Source: Flectobacillus major DSM 103
Lineage (GTDB): Bacteria > Bacteroidota > Bacteroidia > Cytophagales > Spirosomataceae
DNA: 64,000 nt
Assembly (NCBI RefSeq): GCF_000427405.1
Contig: NZ_KE386491.1
Location: 5,301,047-5,365,046 of the forward strand
Direction of reading: 5' to 3'
Program-made: the position numbers and the translations under genes
Part shown: in pieces, positions 55,403-64,000 of the stretch
Layout of the letters: every line of letters starts with the position of its first letter
How positions within the stretch are numbered: position 1 is the first letter of the stretch
Notes under the pieces: model-generated
Seen by the model: only the letters and a program-made list of their open reading frames with translations
Told to the model about the DNA's origin: nothing
The model's database searches: none

Positions 55403-55834
55403 ATGGCACAAGCAAAAGCGGGCGATAAAGTAAGCGTCCATTACACAGGTAAATTAACTGATGGAACTATTTTCGATAGTTCGGCTGGACGTGAACCTTT
55501 AGAATTTGAATTAGGTACAGGACAAGTTATCAAAGGGTTTGATGATGGTATTACTGGCATGGCAATTGGTGAGCAAAAAACTGTACATATTCCCGTTGAC
55601 GAGGCTTATGGCCCTGTAAATCCAGAATATATGGCGGTGTTCCCTCGTAACGAAATCCCTTCTGATATTCCTTACGAAGTAGGTATGCAATTAAATATGC
55701 ATCAAGACGGAACAGGCCAAGTAATGCCTGTAGTAGTAAGTGAAGTAACAGAAACTACCATTACTTTAGATGCCAACCACCCATTGGCTGGTAAAGATTT
55801 GATTTTCGATATTGAATTAGTAGCAATCGGATAA
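55403..55834 (+). CDS. FKBP-type peptidyl-prolyl isomerase (SlyD-like)
   Basis: A 143-residue isomerase with the SlyD arrangement: FKBP core [16 protein letters not shown] and an inserted flap, closed by [18 protein letters not shown] and [15 protein letters not shown]. It catalyses proline cis-trans isomerisation and assists folding in the cytoplasm. It lacks the His-rich metal tail of E. coli SlyD. It stands between mutS2 and a bidirectional terminator. Confidence 0.94.
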   Translation: MAQAKAGDKVSVHYTGKLTDGTIFDSSAGREPLEFELGTGQVIKGFDDGITGMAIGEQKTVHIPVDEAYGPVNPEYMAVFPRNEIPSDIPYEVGMQLNMHQDGTGQVMPVVVSEVTETTITLDANHPLAGKDLIFDIELVAIG

Positions 55835-55851
55835 TTGATTCAAAGTATATG

Positions 55852-55889
55852 AAAGATGAGGATGTCTTCTTGAAGGCATCCTCATCTTT
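55852..55889. terminator. Bidirectional terminator
   Basis: Perfect 13-base stem AAAGATGAGGATG (55852-55864) with CATCCTCATCTTT (55877-55889). It lies between the FKBP gene and the convergent aminotransferase gene. Confidence 0.92.
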
Positions 55890-55892
55890 GTT

Positions 55893-57161
55893 TTAGGCTT
55901 TAGCCAGTTCTTTAAGGGCTTTGACAAAGGTATTGAGTTCGTCCAGATTGGTGTACAAATGCGGTGTAACCCGTACTCCAAATACGCCTGCATAGCCGAT
56001 AGCTACCGTAAATATCTTATAGTTTTGCATAAGCTTTTTGGCTAAGTCGGCAGGAGGTATTCCTTTTATTCCAACATTGGCAATAGCACATGAGCGTTGA
56101 GGGTCTTCGGGGGTATTTAAAGTAATATTTGGGATATCCCTTACTTGCGATGTCCAGTAGTTTTGGAGGTATCTCAGGCGAGCCTCCTTGCGGGCAATGC
56201 CAATCATCTGATGAAAGTCAATGGCATCTTTAATAGCCAAATCGGTAGCTACAGGATGTGTACCTGTATGATTGAGTTTTCGGATATCATCATCTTGGTA
56301 GCCCATGTCGCCAAAGAGTTGCCAAATAGGCTTAATTTTATCTTTTTTAACATACAAAATACCCGCTCCCAGCGGATTCCCCAACCATTTATGCAAACTA
56401 CTTCCGTAGTAATCTACACCCCCCAAATCATCTATCTTAAAGTTTAAATGGCCAAAAGCATGAGCCCCATCTACCATTACTTCCACACCATGACGATGTG
56501 CCATTTCAGTGATTTTTTTAACAGGTAAAATATGACCAGTTATATTAATAAGATGACAAATCATTAATAGGCGTGTTTTGGGAGTAATAGCTTTTTCATA
56601 AACCTCCACAATTTCATCATCAGATTTTGGATGAAGGGGTACCGAAATAACTTTATTGACCATGCCGTATCGCTTGGCCTGAAGTTTGAACATATCCAAC
56701 ATAGCACCATAATCATGTTCGGCCATAAGGGCTTCGTCGCCAGATTTCCAGTCAATACCGGCAATAATGGTATCTAGCGACTCGGTGGTATTGCGGGTAA
56801 TAATTAGCTCTTCGGGTTGACAGCCCAATAGCTCGGCAAGGAGCTTTTTAGAAGCTAATTTGTCATCAAACTGGCGGGTTCGCATATAATATGACGTAAC
56901 CGCATTGATGTCGCGAATATGTTGTTGGTATTTTTCTAATACAACCTTAGAGGCCATCGAATAATATCCATTTTCGAGGTGAATAAATTCTTTGGGTGGG
57001 GTATAAGCAGTTCTTATTTGTGACCAAAAAGCTTCATCTTCTGCTAATTTAAGGGCAGGAATATGCTCATTTTGAGCCAAAACCTTTTGTAAATCTAATG
57101 AGGCTATTGCCGCTATACCTGTAATGTTTTTGAGAAATTGACGTTTGCTGAGGGAAGACAT
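55893..57161 (-). CDS. Exported class V aminotransferase-fold PLP enzyme
   Basis: A 422-residue PLP enzyme with the isopenicillin N epimerase/cysteine desulfurase-like fold. The N-terminus has KRQFLKNITGIAAIASLD, a Tat-like signal with Lys-Arg instead of twin Arg. PLP-binding features are TRNTTESLDT, the VDGAHAFGHL aspartate and Lys258 in SSLHKWLGNP. Substrate unknown; family members epimerise, desulfurate or lyse amino acids. Its export signal is unusual for a PLP enzyme but recurs in Bacteroidota. Confidence 0.87.
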   Translation of the reverse strand: MSSLSKRQFLKNITGIAAIASLDLQKVLAQNEHIPALKLAEDEAFWSQIRTAYTPPKEFIHLENGYYSMASKVVLEKYQQHIRDINAVTSYYMRTRQFDDKLASKKLLAELLGCQPEELIITRNTTESLDTIIAGIDWKSGDEALMAEHDYGAMLDMFKLQAKRYGMVNKVISVPLHPKSDDEIVEVYEKAITPKTRLLMICHLINITGHILPVKKITEMAHRHGVEVMVDGAHAFGHLNFKIDDLGGVDYYGSSLHKWLGNPLGAGILYVKKDKIKPIWQLFGDMGYQDDDIRKLNHTGTHPVATDLAIKDAIDFHQMIGIARKEARLRYLQNYWTSQVRDIPNITLNTPEDPQRSCAIANVGIKGIPPADLAKKLMQNYKIFTVAIGYAGVFGVRVTPHLYTNLDELNTFVKALKELAKA

Positions 57162-57203
57162 ACAACAGAAAGTATAATAGTGAAAAATTACAAAGGGAAT
57201 ATA

Positions 57204-57240
57204 CGAAAAAAGGATAATCCTTTCTAAAAAAGATTATCCT
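57204..57240 (-). terminator. Terminator after ftsK
   Basis: AGGATAATC (57211-57219) pairs with GATTATCCT (57232-57240), followed on the minus strand by TTTTTT. It lies about 150 bases past the ftsK stop. Confidence 0.75.
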
Positions 57241-57391
57241 AAAAGCTTGAATATGAGTGGAAATGCTTATGTGTTGAGTAAAGATATATAGAAGCCTTTT
57301 AAAGGTATTGCAGGGTAGTTTGATAAAACAATAAACTTGGTATATATACTGGTTTCCTCAATGAGTATTCTTTTATGAGGTTAAGCTATTT

Positions 57392-59932
57392 TTACAATTC
57401 TTTCAACATCCTTTCCAAGGTATCTAAGTCTTTTACCAGCACTTCTCTGGCTTTTGACCCTTCAAATTGCCCTACAATGCCAGCAGCCTCAAGTTGGTCA
57501 ATTAAACGTCCAGCACGGTTATAGCCAAGTTTCAAACGGCGCTGAATCAAAGAAGTAGAACCTTGCTGATGGGTTACAATCAAACGAGCCGCTTCGTCAA
57601 AATATTGGTCTCTATTTTTAGGGTCAAAATCGCTTTTTTCATTTCCTCCGTCAGAATCGCCTTCAAATTCGGGTAGCATATAGGCCGATTCATAGCCTTG
57701 TTGATTGCCAATAAACTCACAAACATCTTCTACTTCGGGGGTATCTACAAAAGCACATTGCAAACGAATAATATCTGAACCCGTCGAAAGCAACATATCG
57801 CCCATACCTACTAGCTGTTCGGCACCACCAGTATCCAGAATTGTACGTGAGTCAATTTTGGAAGTTACCTTGAACGATAAACGAGCAGGGAAGTTAGCCT
57901 TGATTGTACCCGTAATAACATTGACCGAAGGCCGCTGCGTTGCAATAACTAAGTGAATTCCAATAGCACGAGCCAACTGTGCCAAACGAGCAATAGGCTG
58001 CTCAACCTCCTTACCTGCGGTCATCATCAAATCGGCTAACTCATCTATTACCAGTACAATGTACGGCATATAATAGTGGCCTTTGTCGGGATTGAGGCGA
58101 CGATTGACAAACTTGGCATTGTATTCTTTTAGGTTTCGGCAACCTGCATCTTTCAATAAATTATAACGGTTGTCCATTTCGATACACAAAGAGTTGAGGG
58201 TATTAACCACTTTTTTGGTATCGGTAATAATAGCCTCGGCCGAGTTGGGAAGCATCGCCAAGAAATGCCTTTCTATTTTATTGAATAGCGTTAATTCTAC
58301 TTTTTTAGGGTCGACCAATACAAATTTTAATTGCGACGGGTGCTTTTTGTACAACAACGACGTAAGAATCATATTTAAGCCTACAGATTTACCCTGTCCT
58401 GTAGCCCCTGCCATAAGCAGGTGAGGCATTTTGGCGAGGTCGGTCATAAATATATCGTTGCTAATGGTTTTACCTAAAACAATAGGTAAGTCGGCCGTAG
58501 ATTTCTGGAATTTCTCAGACCCAATTACCATTTTTACAGGCACCATTTCACGATTTTTGTTTGGTACTTCAATCCCAATTGTACCTTTCCCCGGAATAGG
58601 AGCAATAATACGAATCCCTAAGGCCGCCAAACTAAGAGCAATATCATCCTCAAGGTTTTTGATTTTTGAAATTCTTACACCAGCATCTGGAATAATCTCG
58701 TAAAGTGTTACAGTAGGGCCAATTGTAGCCTTAATATCGGCAATACCAATACCATAATGCCCCAAAGTATCCACAATTTTATTGGAATTGGCCTTGAGTT
58801 CTTCTTGTGAAACCTGTGCTTTGCCCATATCGTAGTCTTTCATAAGGTCGAGGGTTGGCAATTGGTAATGAGGTAGGTCTAACATAGGGTCGTAAAGGCC
58901 AAACTTTTTAACAAGCTCATCGCTAGCTTCATCTTTTTGCGAGGCTAGTTGTTTGATTTCGTCTTCGGTTTCGTCGATATTTTCAGGAATATCATCTTCC
59001 ATTACATTTTCGATAGTCAACGAAAGTTCTTTTTTGAGTGTTGGTACAGTATTTATGCTATTGGCAACTTTGGCTGTATCATTAATTTTGGGTGTAACCA
59101 CAGGAGGAAGAAACGGGCGAATTACTTCTTCATCAATATTATCTTCTCTGATTACCATATCATCTTCGTCGTGTAGGGGCTGAATTTCGTCCAAATCCTG
59201 ACGAACACGCTGGATATTCTTAGCTTTGGCTATATCGTCGGTTGAGTTATCATGATCATCTGGCAAATCCTTGGGTTCTTTTGGAGTGGTAATACGTTCT
59301 ATCCAGTGGATAATACCCTCAGTGCCATAAAACAAAGCAATAAAGGAAATCAGTACAAAAAGAATCAGAAGAATCGAGAATCCACCAAGCAAGTTGTATA
59401 GGTATTCATTAAGATGATACCCAACGCCACCACATAAATCGCTCCAATTGTCGGCAATATGAAAAAGTAACACCCAAAAGCCCATAAAAGAGCTTCCCCA
59501 TAGCATATAAAATAAGGCTTGCCAAGTAAAGCTTTCGAGAGGAAGTAGTTCTTTTTTGAAAGAAATACGGAAACCCATCACAAAAGTAAGAGGTACTAAC
59601 CAGTACGATGAGATACCAAAATAACGAAGAACAAGTAGGTCGGCGAGTTTTGCTCCAAAAACACCAAAAAAGTTTTTAGTTTTTTTACCTGTTTCTTCCA
59701 GATTTGCAAAAGCGGCATTGAGTTCACTTTGGTCGGCTTTACCTGTAAAAAGGTGCGACGTAAAAGAGAAAAACATAAAAATAGCAAGGAGCATCAGTAC
59801 CAAGCCCGCTACAAACTGAAACCTAGTGATATTCAAGTTGCTCATGTCAAAATTAAAAGACATGGGTTTACGCTCGGATTTCACTTTTTCCTTAGGTTTG
59901 GTTTCTGGGTTTCTGGGTATATTTCTTGCCAT
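57392..59932 (-). CDS. ftsK: DNA translocase FtsK/SpoIIIE
   Basis: A 846-residue translocase. A basic N-terminus is followed by four transmembrane helices (about 35-215), an acidic linker (about 225-340) and the alpha/beta motor domains, with Walker A AGATGQGKSVG (Lys515) and VLVIDELADLMM as Walker B. The C-terminal gamma winged helix (about 775-840: TSLIQRRLKLGYNRAGRLI) recognises KOPS-like sites. It pumps the chromosome terminus through the closing septum and activates dif recombination. Confidence 0.96.
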   Translation of the reverse strand: MARNIPRNPETKPKEKVKSERKPMSFNFDMSNLNITRFQFVAGLVLMLLAIFMFFSFTSHLFTGKADQSELNAAFANLEETGKKTKNFFGVFGAKLADLLVLRYFGISSYWLVPLTFVMGFRISFKKELLPLESFTWQALFYMLWGSSFMGFWVLLFHIADNWSDLCGGVGYHLNEYLYNLLGGFSILLILFVLISFIALFYGTEGIIHWIERITTPKEPKDLPDDHDNSTDDIAKAKNIQRVRQDLDEIQPLHDEDDMVIREDNIDEEVIRPFLPPVVTPKINDTAKVANSINTVPTLKKELSLTIENVMEDDIPENIDETEDEIKQLASQKDEASDELVKKFGLYDPMLDLPHYQLPTLDLMKDYDMGKAQVSQEELKANSNKIVDTLGHYGIGIADIKATIGPTVTLYEIIPDAGVRISKIKNLEDDIALSLAALGIRIIAPIPGKGTIGIEVPNKNREMVPVKMVIGSEKFQKSTADLPIVLGKTISNDIFMTDLAKMPHLLMAGATGQGKSVGLNMILTSLLYKKHPSQLKFVLVDPKKVELTLFNKIERHFLAMLPNSAEAIITDTKKVVNTLNSLCIEMDNRYNLLKDAGCRNLKEYNAKFVNRRLNPDKGHYYMPYIVLVIDELADLMMTAGKEVEQPIARLAQLARAIGIHLVIATQRPSVNVITGTIKANFPARLSFKVTSKIDSRTILDTGGAEQLVGMGDMLLSTGSDIIRLQCAFVDTPEVEDVCEFIGNQQGYESAYMLPEFEGDSDGGNEKSDFDPKNRDQYFDEAARLIVTHQQGSTSLIQRRLKLGYNRAGRLIDQLEAAGIVGQFEGSKAREVLVKDLDTLERMLKEL

Positions 59933-60051
59933 AATATTAATTCAAGTATCAATGTACAATGTTACTTTACCTAATTGATAACTGATGAAATACTCATTTA
60001 GTACAATTAGATAAGATAAGAATTGTGAATTCAGTAAGGGATATTTAAGCT

Positions 60052-60082
60052 ACTATCTCAAAGTTCGTAACTTTGAGATAGT
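60052..60082. other. 14-base-pair hairpin between pyrD and ftsK
   Basis: ACTATCTCAAAGTT (60052-60065) pairs perfectly with 60069-60082 around loop CGT. A T run follows on the plus strand only, although both flanking genes are on the minus strand, so it is an imperfect terminator for pyrD. Confidence 0.55.
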
Positions 60083-60143
60083 TTTGCGAGAAAAAGAGCA
60101 AAAAAATCCTAAGAAGCTTTTAATAGGTAACAAACGGTTTGTT

Positions 60144-61172
60144 CTACAAATGTTGAGCCAAATAACGATTGATTTGACTTACCAAAGCTGGGCCTTCGTA
60201 AATAAAGCCTGTATAAAGTTGGATTAAGTCTGCTCCTGCATCTAGTTTTTCTTTAGCATCTTCTGGCGAATGAATCCCCCCGACACCAATAATCGGAAAC
60301 GATTTACCCGATTGGGTAGCCAAATACCGAATCACTTCTGTAGAGCGTTGTGTAACGGGCTTGCCACTAAGGCCGCCCATTTCTTGTACCAAGGCAGGTT
60401 CAGACGCCAAGCCTTCTCTCGAAATAGTAGTATTGGTAGCAATTACACCCGCAATTTTGGTTTCTTGTACAATTTCAATAATATCATCGAGCTGCGAATT
60501 GGTCAAATCTGGGGCAATTTTCAACAAAATAGGCTTTTGTTTAGGGCGGCTATCATTGTTGTTTTGCAAGGTTTGGAGCAACTGTTTCAGAGGCTCTTTT
60601 TCTTGTAAAGCCCTTAAATTGGGCGTATTGGGCGAGCTAACATTTACAACAAAATAATCAACCACATCAAAAAGTTCGTTGAAACAAATCGTATAATCAT
60701 TTACAGCCTCTTCGTTGGGCGTTACTTTGTTTTTACCAATATTTCCTCCGATTAAAACGGAGCTATTTCTTTTTTTCAAGCGAGCTACAGCGTCTTTAAC
60801 ACCGTCGTTGTTGAATCCCATTCTATTGATAAGGGCTTCGTCGGCTTTTAAACGAAATAAACGAGGCTTGTCGTTGCCAGGTTGAGCCTTTGGGGTAAGT
60901 GTACCAATTTCAATAAAGCCAAACCCCATAGCCGAAAGTTCATCGACAAGTACAGCGTTTTTATCGAAGCCTGCTGCTAAGCCTACAGGATTTTTGAACG
61001 TAAGCCCAAATACCTTCTTGGCAAGTTTAGGATTTTCATAATTATAAAAAGCCTTGAAAATGCTAGGAACAAAAGGGATTTTGAAAAGGTTTTTTACCAA
61101 ACTAAAAGTAATATGGTGAGCCTTTTCGGCATCAATTTGGAACAAAAGTGGCTGTAAGAAAATTTTGTACAT
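60144..61172 (-). CDS. pyrD: Dihydroorotate dehydrogenase (quinone), class 2
   Basis: A 342-residue FMN enzyme of pyrimidine synthesis that passes electrons from dihydroorotate to menaquinone. The N-terminal helices (residues 1-40) form the membrane-binding quinone tunnel typical of class 2. [13 protein letters not shown] and [14 protein letters not shown], with Ser as catalytic base, and [17 protein letters not shown] are diagnostic. Length and start match the family. Confidence 0.96.
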   Translation of the reverse strand: MYKIFLQPLLFQIDAEKAHHITFSLVKNLFKIPFVPSIFKAFYNYENPKLAKKVFGLTFKNPVGLAAGFDKNAVLVDELSAMGFGFIEIGTLTPKAQPGNDKPRLFRLKADEALINRMGFNNDGVKDAVARLKKRNSSVLIGGNIGKNKVTPNEEAVNDYTICFNELFDVVDYFVVNVSSPNTPNLRALQEKEPLKQLLQTLQNNNDSRPKQKPILLKIAPDLTNSQLDDIIEIVQETKIAGVIATNTTISREGLASEPALVQEMGGLSGKPVTQRSTEVIRYLATQSGKSFPIIGVGGIHSPEDAKEKLDAGADLIQLYTGFIYEGPALVSQINRYLAQHL

Positions 61173-61265
61173 TGTGTCGTTTGAATCTAATGGGCCTAAA
61201 ATAGGAGGCTACGAGGATTTGAAAAGGAAAAACAATTATACAAAATTACAAAAACCCCAAAGAAA

Positions 61266-61298
61266 AACCTCACAGGCATCTAAATTACCTGTGAGGTT
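61266..61298 (-). terminator. Terminator after the LolA-like gene
   Basis: Perfect 11-base stem AACCTCACAGG (61266-61276) with CCTGTGAGGTT (61288-61298), followed on the minus strand by TTTCTTTGG. Confidence 0.88.
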
Positions 61299-61336
61299 CT
61301 TACAAAAATTAATAGAAAAGTACTAAACGCTTTTCT

Positions 61337-62071
61337 TTATTTTTTAGCGGGTTTTTTAAAGATAGCTTCGTCAACCGTAGGATTCAACTTGATTGAGTCA
61401 ATTTCGATAGTCATATTACCTCCCATTGGGCTAGGCATTTCGGTAGTGTGGGCAAATACCAACCCTTCTACTTTCTTGAAATCCGAGAAGCTTATTTCAA
61501 CATCCATTTCCTGTCCATTCACTACTCTTTTACCTGTTGTTTTCAAGATAAAATATGTGCTTGGCGAAATAAACAAATTAGAAACATCTCCATTTTTTTC
61601 GGTAAGTTTTAATTTGTAAGTTTCTACATTATCCACTTTTTCTTTCCCAATATATTCTATTGTAGCACCTTTTTCTTTGTAACCTAACAATGCACCACCA
61701 AACTCCATTTGCCCTTTCGACTGCTTTACTACAGCCCCTGGGAGGTCTTGTGGTTCGCCATTGCCACCCATCATAGCAGGCAGGATTGTCCAACCTTGGT
61801 CGCCTTCAATAGCCGTTACAATTTCTTGTCCCATTACCGATACTTCGCTGCGAAGCCCCTTGCCTGTAACAATAATAGTTTTACTTTGCAAATCCATACC
61901 ACCCATCGACATCTTGTTTTTCAACTCGATACTTTTGATAGCTTTCCACTTTTCGGCACCACCCATAGCTTCAATATGTTTGGCAACGATTTCGTCGGCT
62001 GTTTGAGCAAAAGAGGCAACTGTACTGGCAACAACAACCAAAGCAGAGGCGAACATTCTTGTAAATTTCAT
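61337..62071 (-). CDS. Exported LolA/LppX-like protein
   Basis: A 244-residue protein with a signal peptide (about 1-22, ending SFAQ) and the half-barrel pattern of outer-membrane lipoprotein-sorting-like proteins: TADEIVAKHIEAMGGAEKW and ISPSTYFILKTTGK. Members bind hydrophobic ligands in the periplasm. It is not the housekeeping LolA by context, and the ligand is unknown. It is monocistronic, with a terminator behind it. Confidence 0.82.
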   Translation of the reverse strand: MKFTRMFASALVVVASTVASFAQTADEIVAKHIEAMGGAEKWKAIKSIELKNKMSMGGMDLQSKTIIVTGKGLRSEVSVMGQEIVTAIEGDQGWTILPAMMGGNGEPQDLPGAVVKQSKGQMEFGGALLGYKEKGATIEYIGKEKVDNVETYKLKLTEKNGDVSNLFISPSTYFILKTTGKRVVNGQEMDVEISFSDFKKVEGLVFAHTTEMPSPMGGNMTIEIDSIKLNPTVDEAIFKKPAKK

Positions 62072-62346
62072 TTTTTTGTTTAGTTTTAGTTAATAAGGTA
62101 AATAACAGGGTAATGTAGAAATTTGAAATTCAGCTAATGCTAGCCTACATCATCAGTTTTGGTTTTAAAATTACCTGATAATTAATTATTTTGTCTCAAA
62201 ACTCAACACCCATAATTTAGCACTTGTAATTAGATTTATAATGCTAGGATGATAAAATAGCAAATTACCAGTGAAATGTAATGACTAAATAGAAATATAT
62301 CAAATAGAATGATGATAAAAAGCATAAATCCATGATAGATGGAAAC

Positions 62347-63573
62347 TTAGGCTTCTTTAGGTACGGTTGTTTTAGGAAAAGACTTAAAAGCAATAAGAAG
62401 TCCTAAAAATGCTAATATCCCGCCTGAAAAAAAGGCCGCTCCTGGAAAATGAATAGGAGCACTGGGTGATGAAAAAAATCTAAATAAACTAGAGGCCAAT
62501 ATTGGACCAATAATAGCGGTCATACTCACAATACTGGTAAGCCCACCTTGTAGTTCGCCTTGTTCAGATGCCCCCACTTGCTGTGACATAACCGATTGGA
62601 TAGATGGCCCTGCAATACCTCCCAGTGCATAAGGAATCATAATAGCGTACATCATCCAGCCTTGCCAAGCAAATGAAAATAGGAAAAAGCCTAATCCCCA
62701 AAACAATAAGCCTACAAAGATAGATTTCTTTTCGCCTAGTTTGGGAATAATAACTCGGCCCAGATACCCTTGTACAAAAGCTACCATAACTCCTACAAAA
62801 CCTAATGAAAAGCCGATTTCTCGTTTGTTCCATCCAAAGGTTAATTTAGTGAAATACGCCCATGTGCTTGGGTGGGTTTGACCAGCCAATTGGATACAAA
62901 AAAGTGCAATGGCAAGCCCCAATAATAAAGGGTATTTCTTGATTTGGAGAAGCGAACCCACAGGATTGGCTCGTTTCCAGTCGAACGGGCGACGGTTTTC
63001 TTTTGCAAGCGACTCAGGTAAGATAAAATACCCATATAGCCAGTTGATAGCCGTAAGGCCAGCGGCGGTAAAAAAAGGTAGTTTGATATGAATTTCACCC
63101 AAAACACCACCTAATACAGGGCCAATAATAAAGCCTAGACCAAAGGCTGCTCCAATCATACCAAAGTTTTTGGCACGATCTTCGGGTTTACTAATATCGG
63201 CTATATAGGCACTTGCTGTCGTAAAGCTTGCTCCTGTAATACCTGCAATGATTCGGCCAACAAATAGCCAAATGATATTAGGAGCAAAAGCCAATATAAG
63301 GTAGTCGATACTAAAGCCCAATAACGAACATAAAATAATGGGACGACGACCGTACTTGTCGCTAAGGCCACCAATAACAGGCGAAAACAAAAACTGCATT
63401 ATCGAGTACGAAGCCATCAGTAACGACCCATATATAGCGGCATTGGCAGTGCCACCCCCCACAAATTCTTCGATAAGGTCGGGCAAAATAGGAATAATAA
63501 TACCGATGCCAAGCACATCGATAAGCATAGTAATAAAAATAAAGAAAATAGCTGGGGTGCGTTTGTCAGACAT
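62347..63573 (-). CDS. MFS transporter, TCR/Tet family
   Basis: A 408-residue 12-helix transporter. It has the drug/H+ antiporter motif A variant [11 protein letters not shown] between helices 2 and 3, motif C-like [10 protein letters not shown] in helix 5, and the TetA-like start [16 protein letters not shown]. It exports small molecules using the proton gradient. Chromosomal Bacteroidota members of this group are not necessarily tetracycline exporters, and no tetR lies beside it. The role is unproven. Confidence 0.9.
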   Translation of the reverse strand: MSDKRTPAIFFIFITMLIDVLGIGIIIPILPDLIEEFVGGGTANAAIYGSLLMASYSIMQFLFSPVIGGLSDKYGRRPIILCSLLGFSIDYLILAFAPNIIWLFVGRIIAGITGASFTTASAYIADISKPEDRAKNFGMIGAAFGLGFIIGPVLGGVLGEIHIKLPFFTAAGLTAINWLYGYFILPESLAKENRRPFDWKRANPVGSLLQIKKYPLLLGLAIALFCIQLAGQTHPSTWAYFTKLTFGWNKREIGFSLGFVGVMVAFVQGYLGRVIIPKLGEKKSIFVGLLFWGLGFFLFSFAWQGWMMYAIMIPYALGGIAGPSIQSVMSQQVGASEQGELQGGLTSIVSMTAIIGPILASSLFRFFSSPSAPIHFPGAAFFSGGILAFLGLLIAFKSFPKTTVPKEA

Positions 63574-63642
63574 ACAGAAGAGCAGTGGCTGCTAGTGAAA
63601 TGGGTTGAAAACAATTGTCTGGCAAGTTAATGACTTTTTTGG

Positions 63643-63682
63643 GCTAAAAAAACAGAGATTGGAAGGTTTACCTCCCAATCTC
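63643..63682 (-). terminator. Terminator after the right-edge isomerase gene
   Basis: GAGATTGG (63655-63662) pairs with CCAATCTC (63675-63682), with an inner GGT/ACC pair, and TGTTTTTTTAG follows on the minus strand. Confidence 0.88.
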
Positions 63683-63699
63683 AATAACTTTATATTGGC

Positions 63700-64000
63700 T
63701 TAAAGTTTTACTTTTAGGGTATTTACCAAATAGTTTTTGCTAATAGTAGCCGATTCTAGTGGGGTACGGTTTGGTTCGGGAACACCGTCGAGCTCTACAA
63801 CAGCCCATTTGTCAAACTTAATTTTGGCCAATGCTTTAAATACAGCAGGAAGATTGACATTCCCTTGCCCTAGCTCTACAAATTTATATGCTTTTGGGTT
63901 GTCTGGTTTTTCGGGAAGTGGTGATTTTACATCTTTGATATGCAAGGCAAAAAGGCGATCTTTGTATTGTTCAACAGCTTTTTCGGGTTGTCCGCCACCT
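63700..64000 (-). CDS. Sugar phosphate isomerase/epimerase (partial)
   Basis: The C-terminal 99 residues of a TIM-barrel isomerase. The N-terminus lies beyond the right edge, and the frame is open to the last base. LHIKDVKSP matches the HVKD metal-binding strand of the family, and KWAVVELDGVPEPN the closing Glu strand. It resembles the Tat-exported isomerase at 39061 but is a different protein. Substrate unknown. Confidence 0.82.
   Translation of the reverse strand, partial: GGGQPEKAVEQYKDRLFALHIKDVKSPLPEKPDNPKAYKFVELGQGNVNLPAVFKALAKIKFDKWAVVELDGVPEPNRTPLESATISKNYLVNTLKVKL

Noticed and set aside
62347-63573. Acquired tetracycline-resistance gene
   Set aside because: It is TetA-like in motifs, but there is no tetR partner, mobile element or composition break. 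It is better called a chromosomal MFS exporter.

Overview
The window looks like chromosomal DNA of an AT-rich Bacteroidota, most likely a Cytophagales (Flectobacillus/Arcicella/Emticicia-like) bacterium. The reasons are the gene families: a Kbl with an SDR-type threonine dehydrogenase, HisKA_3/LuxR and LytTR regulators, an Rhs protein with Bacteroidota-style N-terminus, Tat-exported TIM-barrel isomerases, and several TAnnTTTG-like boxes. The genus is inference; no rRNA is present. No CRISPR array, complete insertion sequence or phage was seen.

Region 1 (1-3.6 kb): a 3'-truncated flavodoxin-fold quinone reductase, an AraC regulator, an exported DJ-1/PfpI protein and a Crp/Fnr regulator. A perfect CRP-type dyad (2023-2038) sits between the last two. 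A poor stretch with small or broken ORFs follows. Region 2 (3.6-4 kb): two identical tandem tRNA-Glu genes, each with its own terminator. Region 3 (4-22 kb): housekeeping metabolism. Maltokinase (4190), GlgB (9757) and GlgE (19774) make up most of the maltose-1-phosphate route to glycogen. Between them lie a threonine-to-glycine operon (SDR threonine dehydrogenase and Kbl) with a divergent Lrp gene, a TRIC channel, an exported M20 amidohydrolase, an acetoacetate-decarboxylase-like/SDR pair, and a CstB-like persulfide dioxygenase with a DUF1275 membrane protein. Two intergenic regions carry strong RNA or DNA structure (14.19-14.46 kb and 19.54-19.62 kb).

Region 4 (21.9-35.2 kb) is the accessory heart of the window. 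A 2333-residue Rhs protein has an HNH-like C-terminal tip and an immunity gene. Four orphan toxin-tip/immunity cassettes follow in the same direction: a Fic module, an HNH-like module, an LHH nuclease with a SUKH immunity protein, and a frameshifted module with a DUF7660 protein. Every tip ends 1-11 bases before its immunity gene. Every orphan starts with a copy of one of two Rhs linker modules (A, about 211 bp; B, up to 568 bp), as expected of a tip-exchange reservoir.

Region 5 (36-47.6 kb): an RlpA-like DPBB/SPOR protein, a fatty acid hydroxylase, a 2-hydroxyacid dehydrogenase, a Tat-exported sugar isomerase, PdxA, a LytTR protein, and a four-gene sensory operon (unknown protein, membrane protein, histidine kinase, LuxR regulator). 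Divergent to that operon are a small unknown protein and a degenerate subtilisin-fold protein. A DUF418 membrane protein closes the region. Region 6 (48-64 kb): a pyruvate carboxylase with a gamma-glutamylcyclotransferase-like domain fused at its C-terminus, a lipoprotein, MutS2, an FKBP-type isomerase, an exported class V aminotransferase, FtsK, PyrD, a LolA-like protein, a Tet-family MFS exporter, and a second sugar isomerase cut by the window edge.

The observations most worth pursuing are the Rhs orphan reservoir with its two linker types, the pyruvate carboxylase fusion, the divergent subtilase/sensor locus, and the structured intergenic elements.
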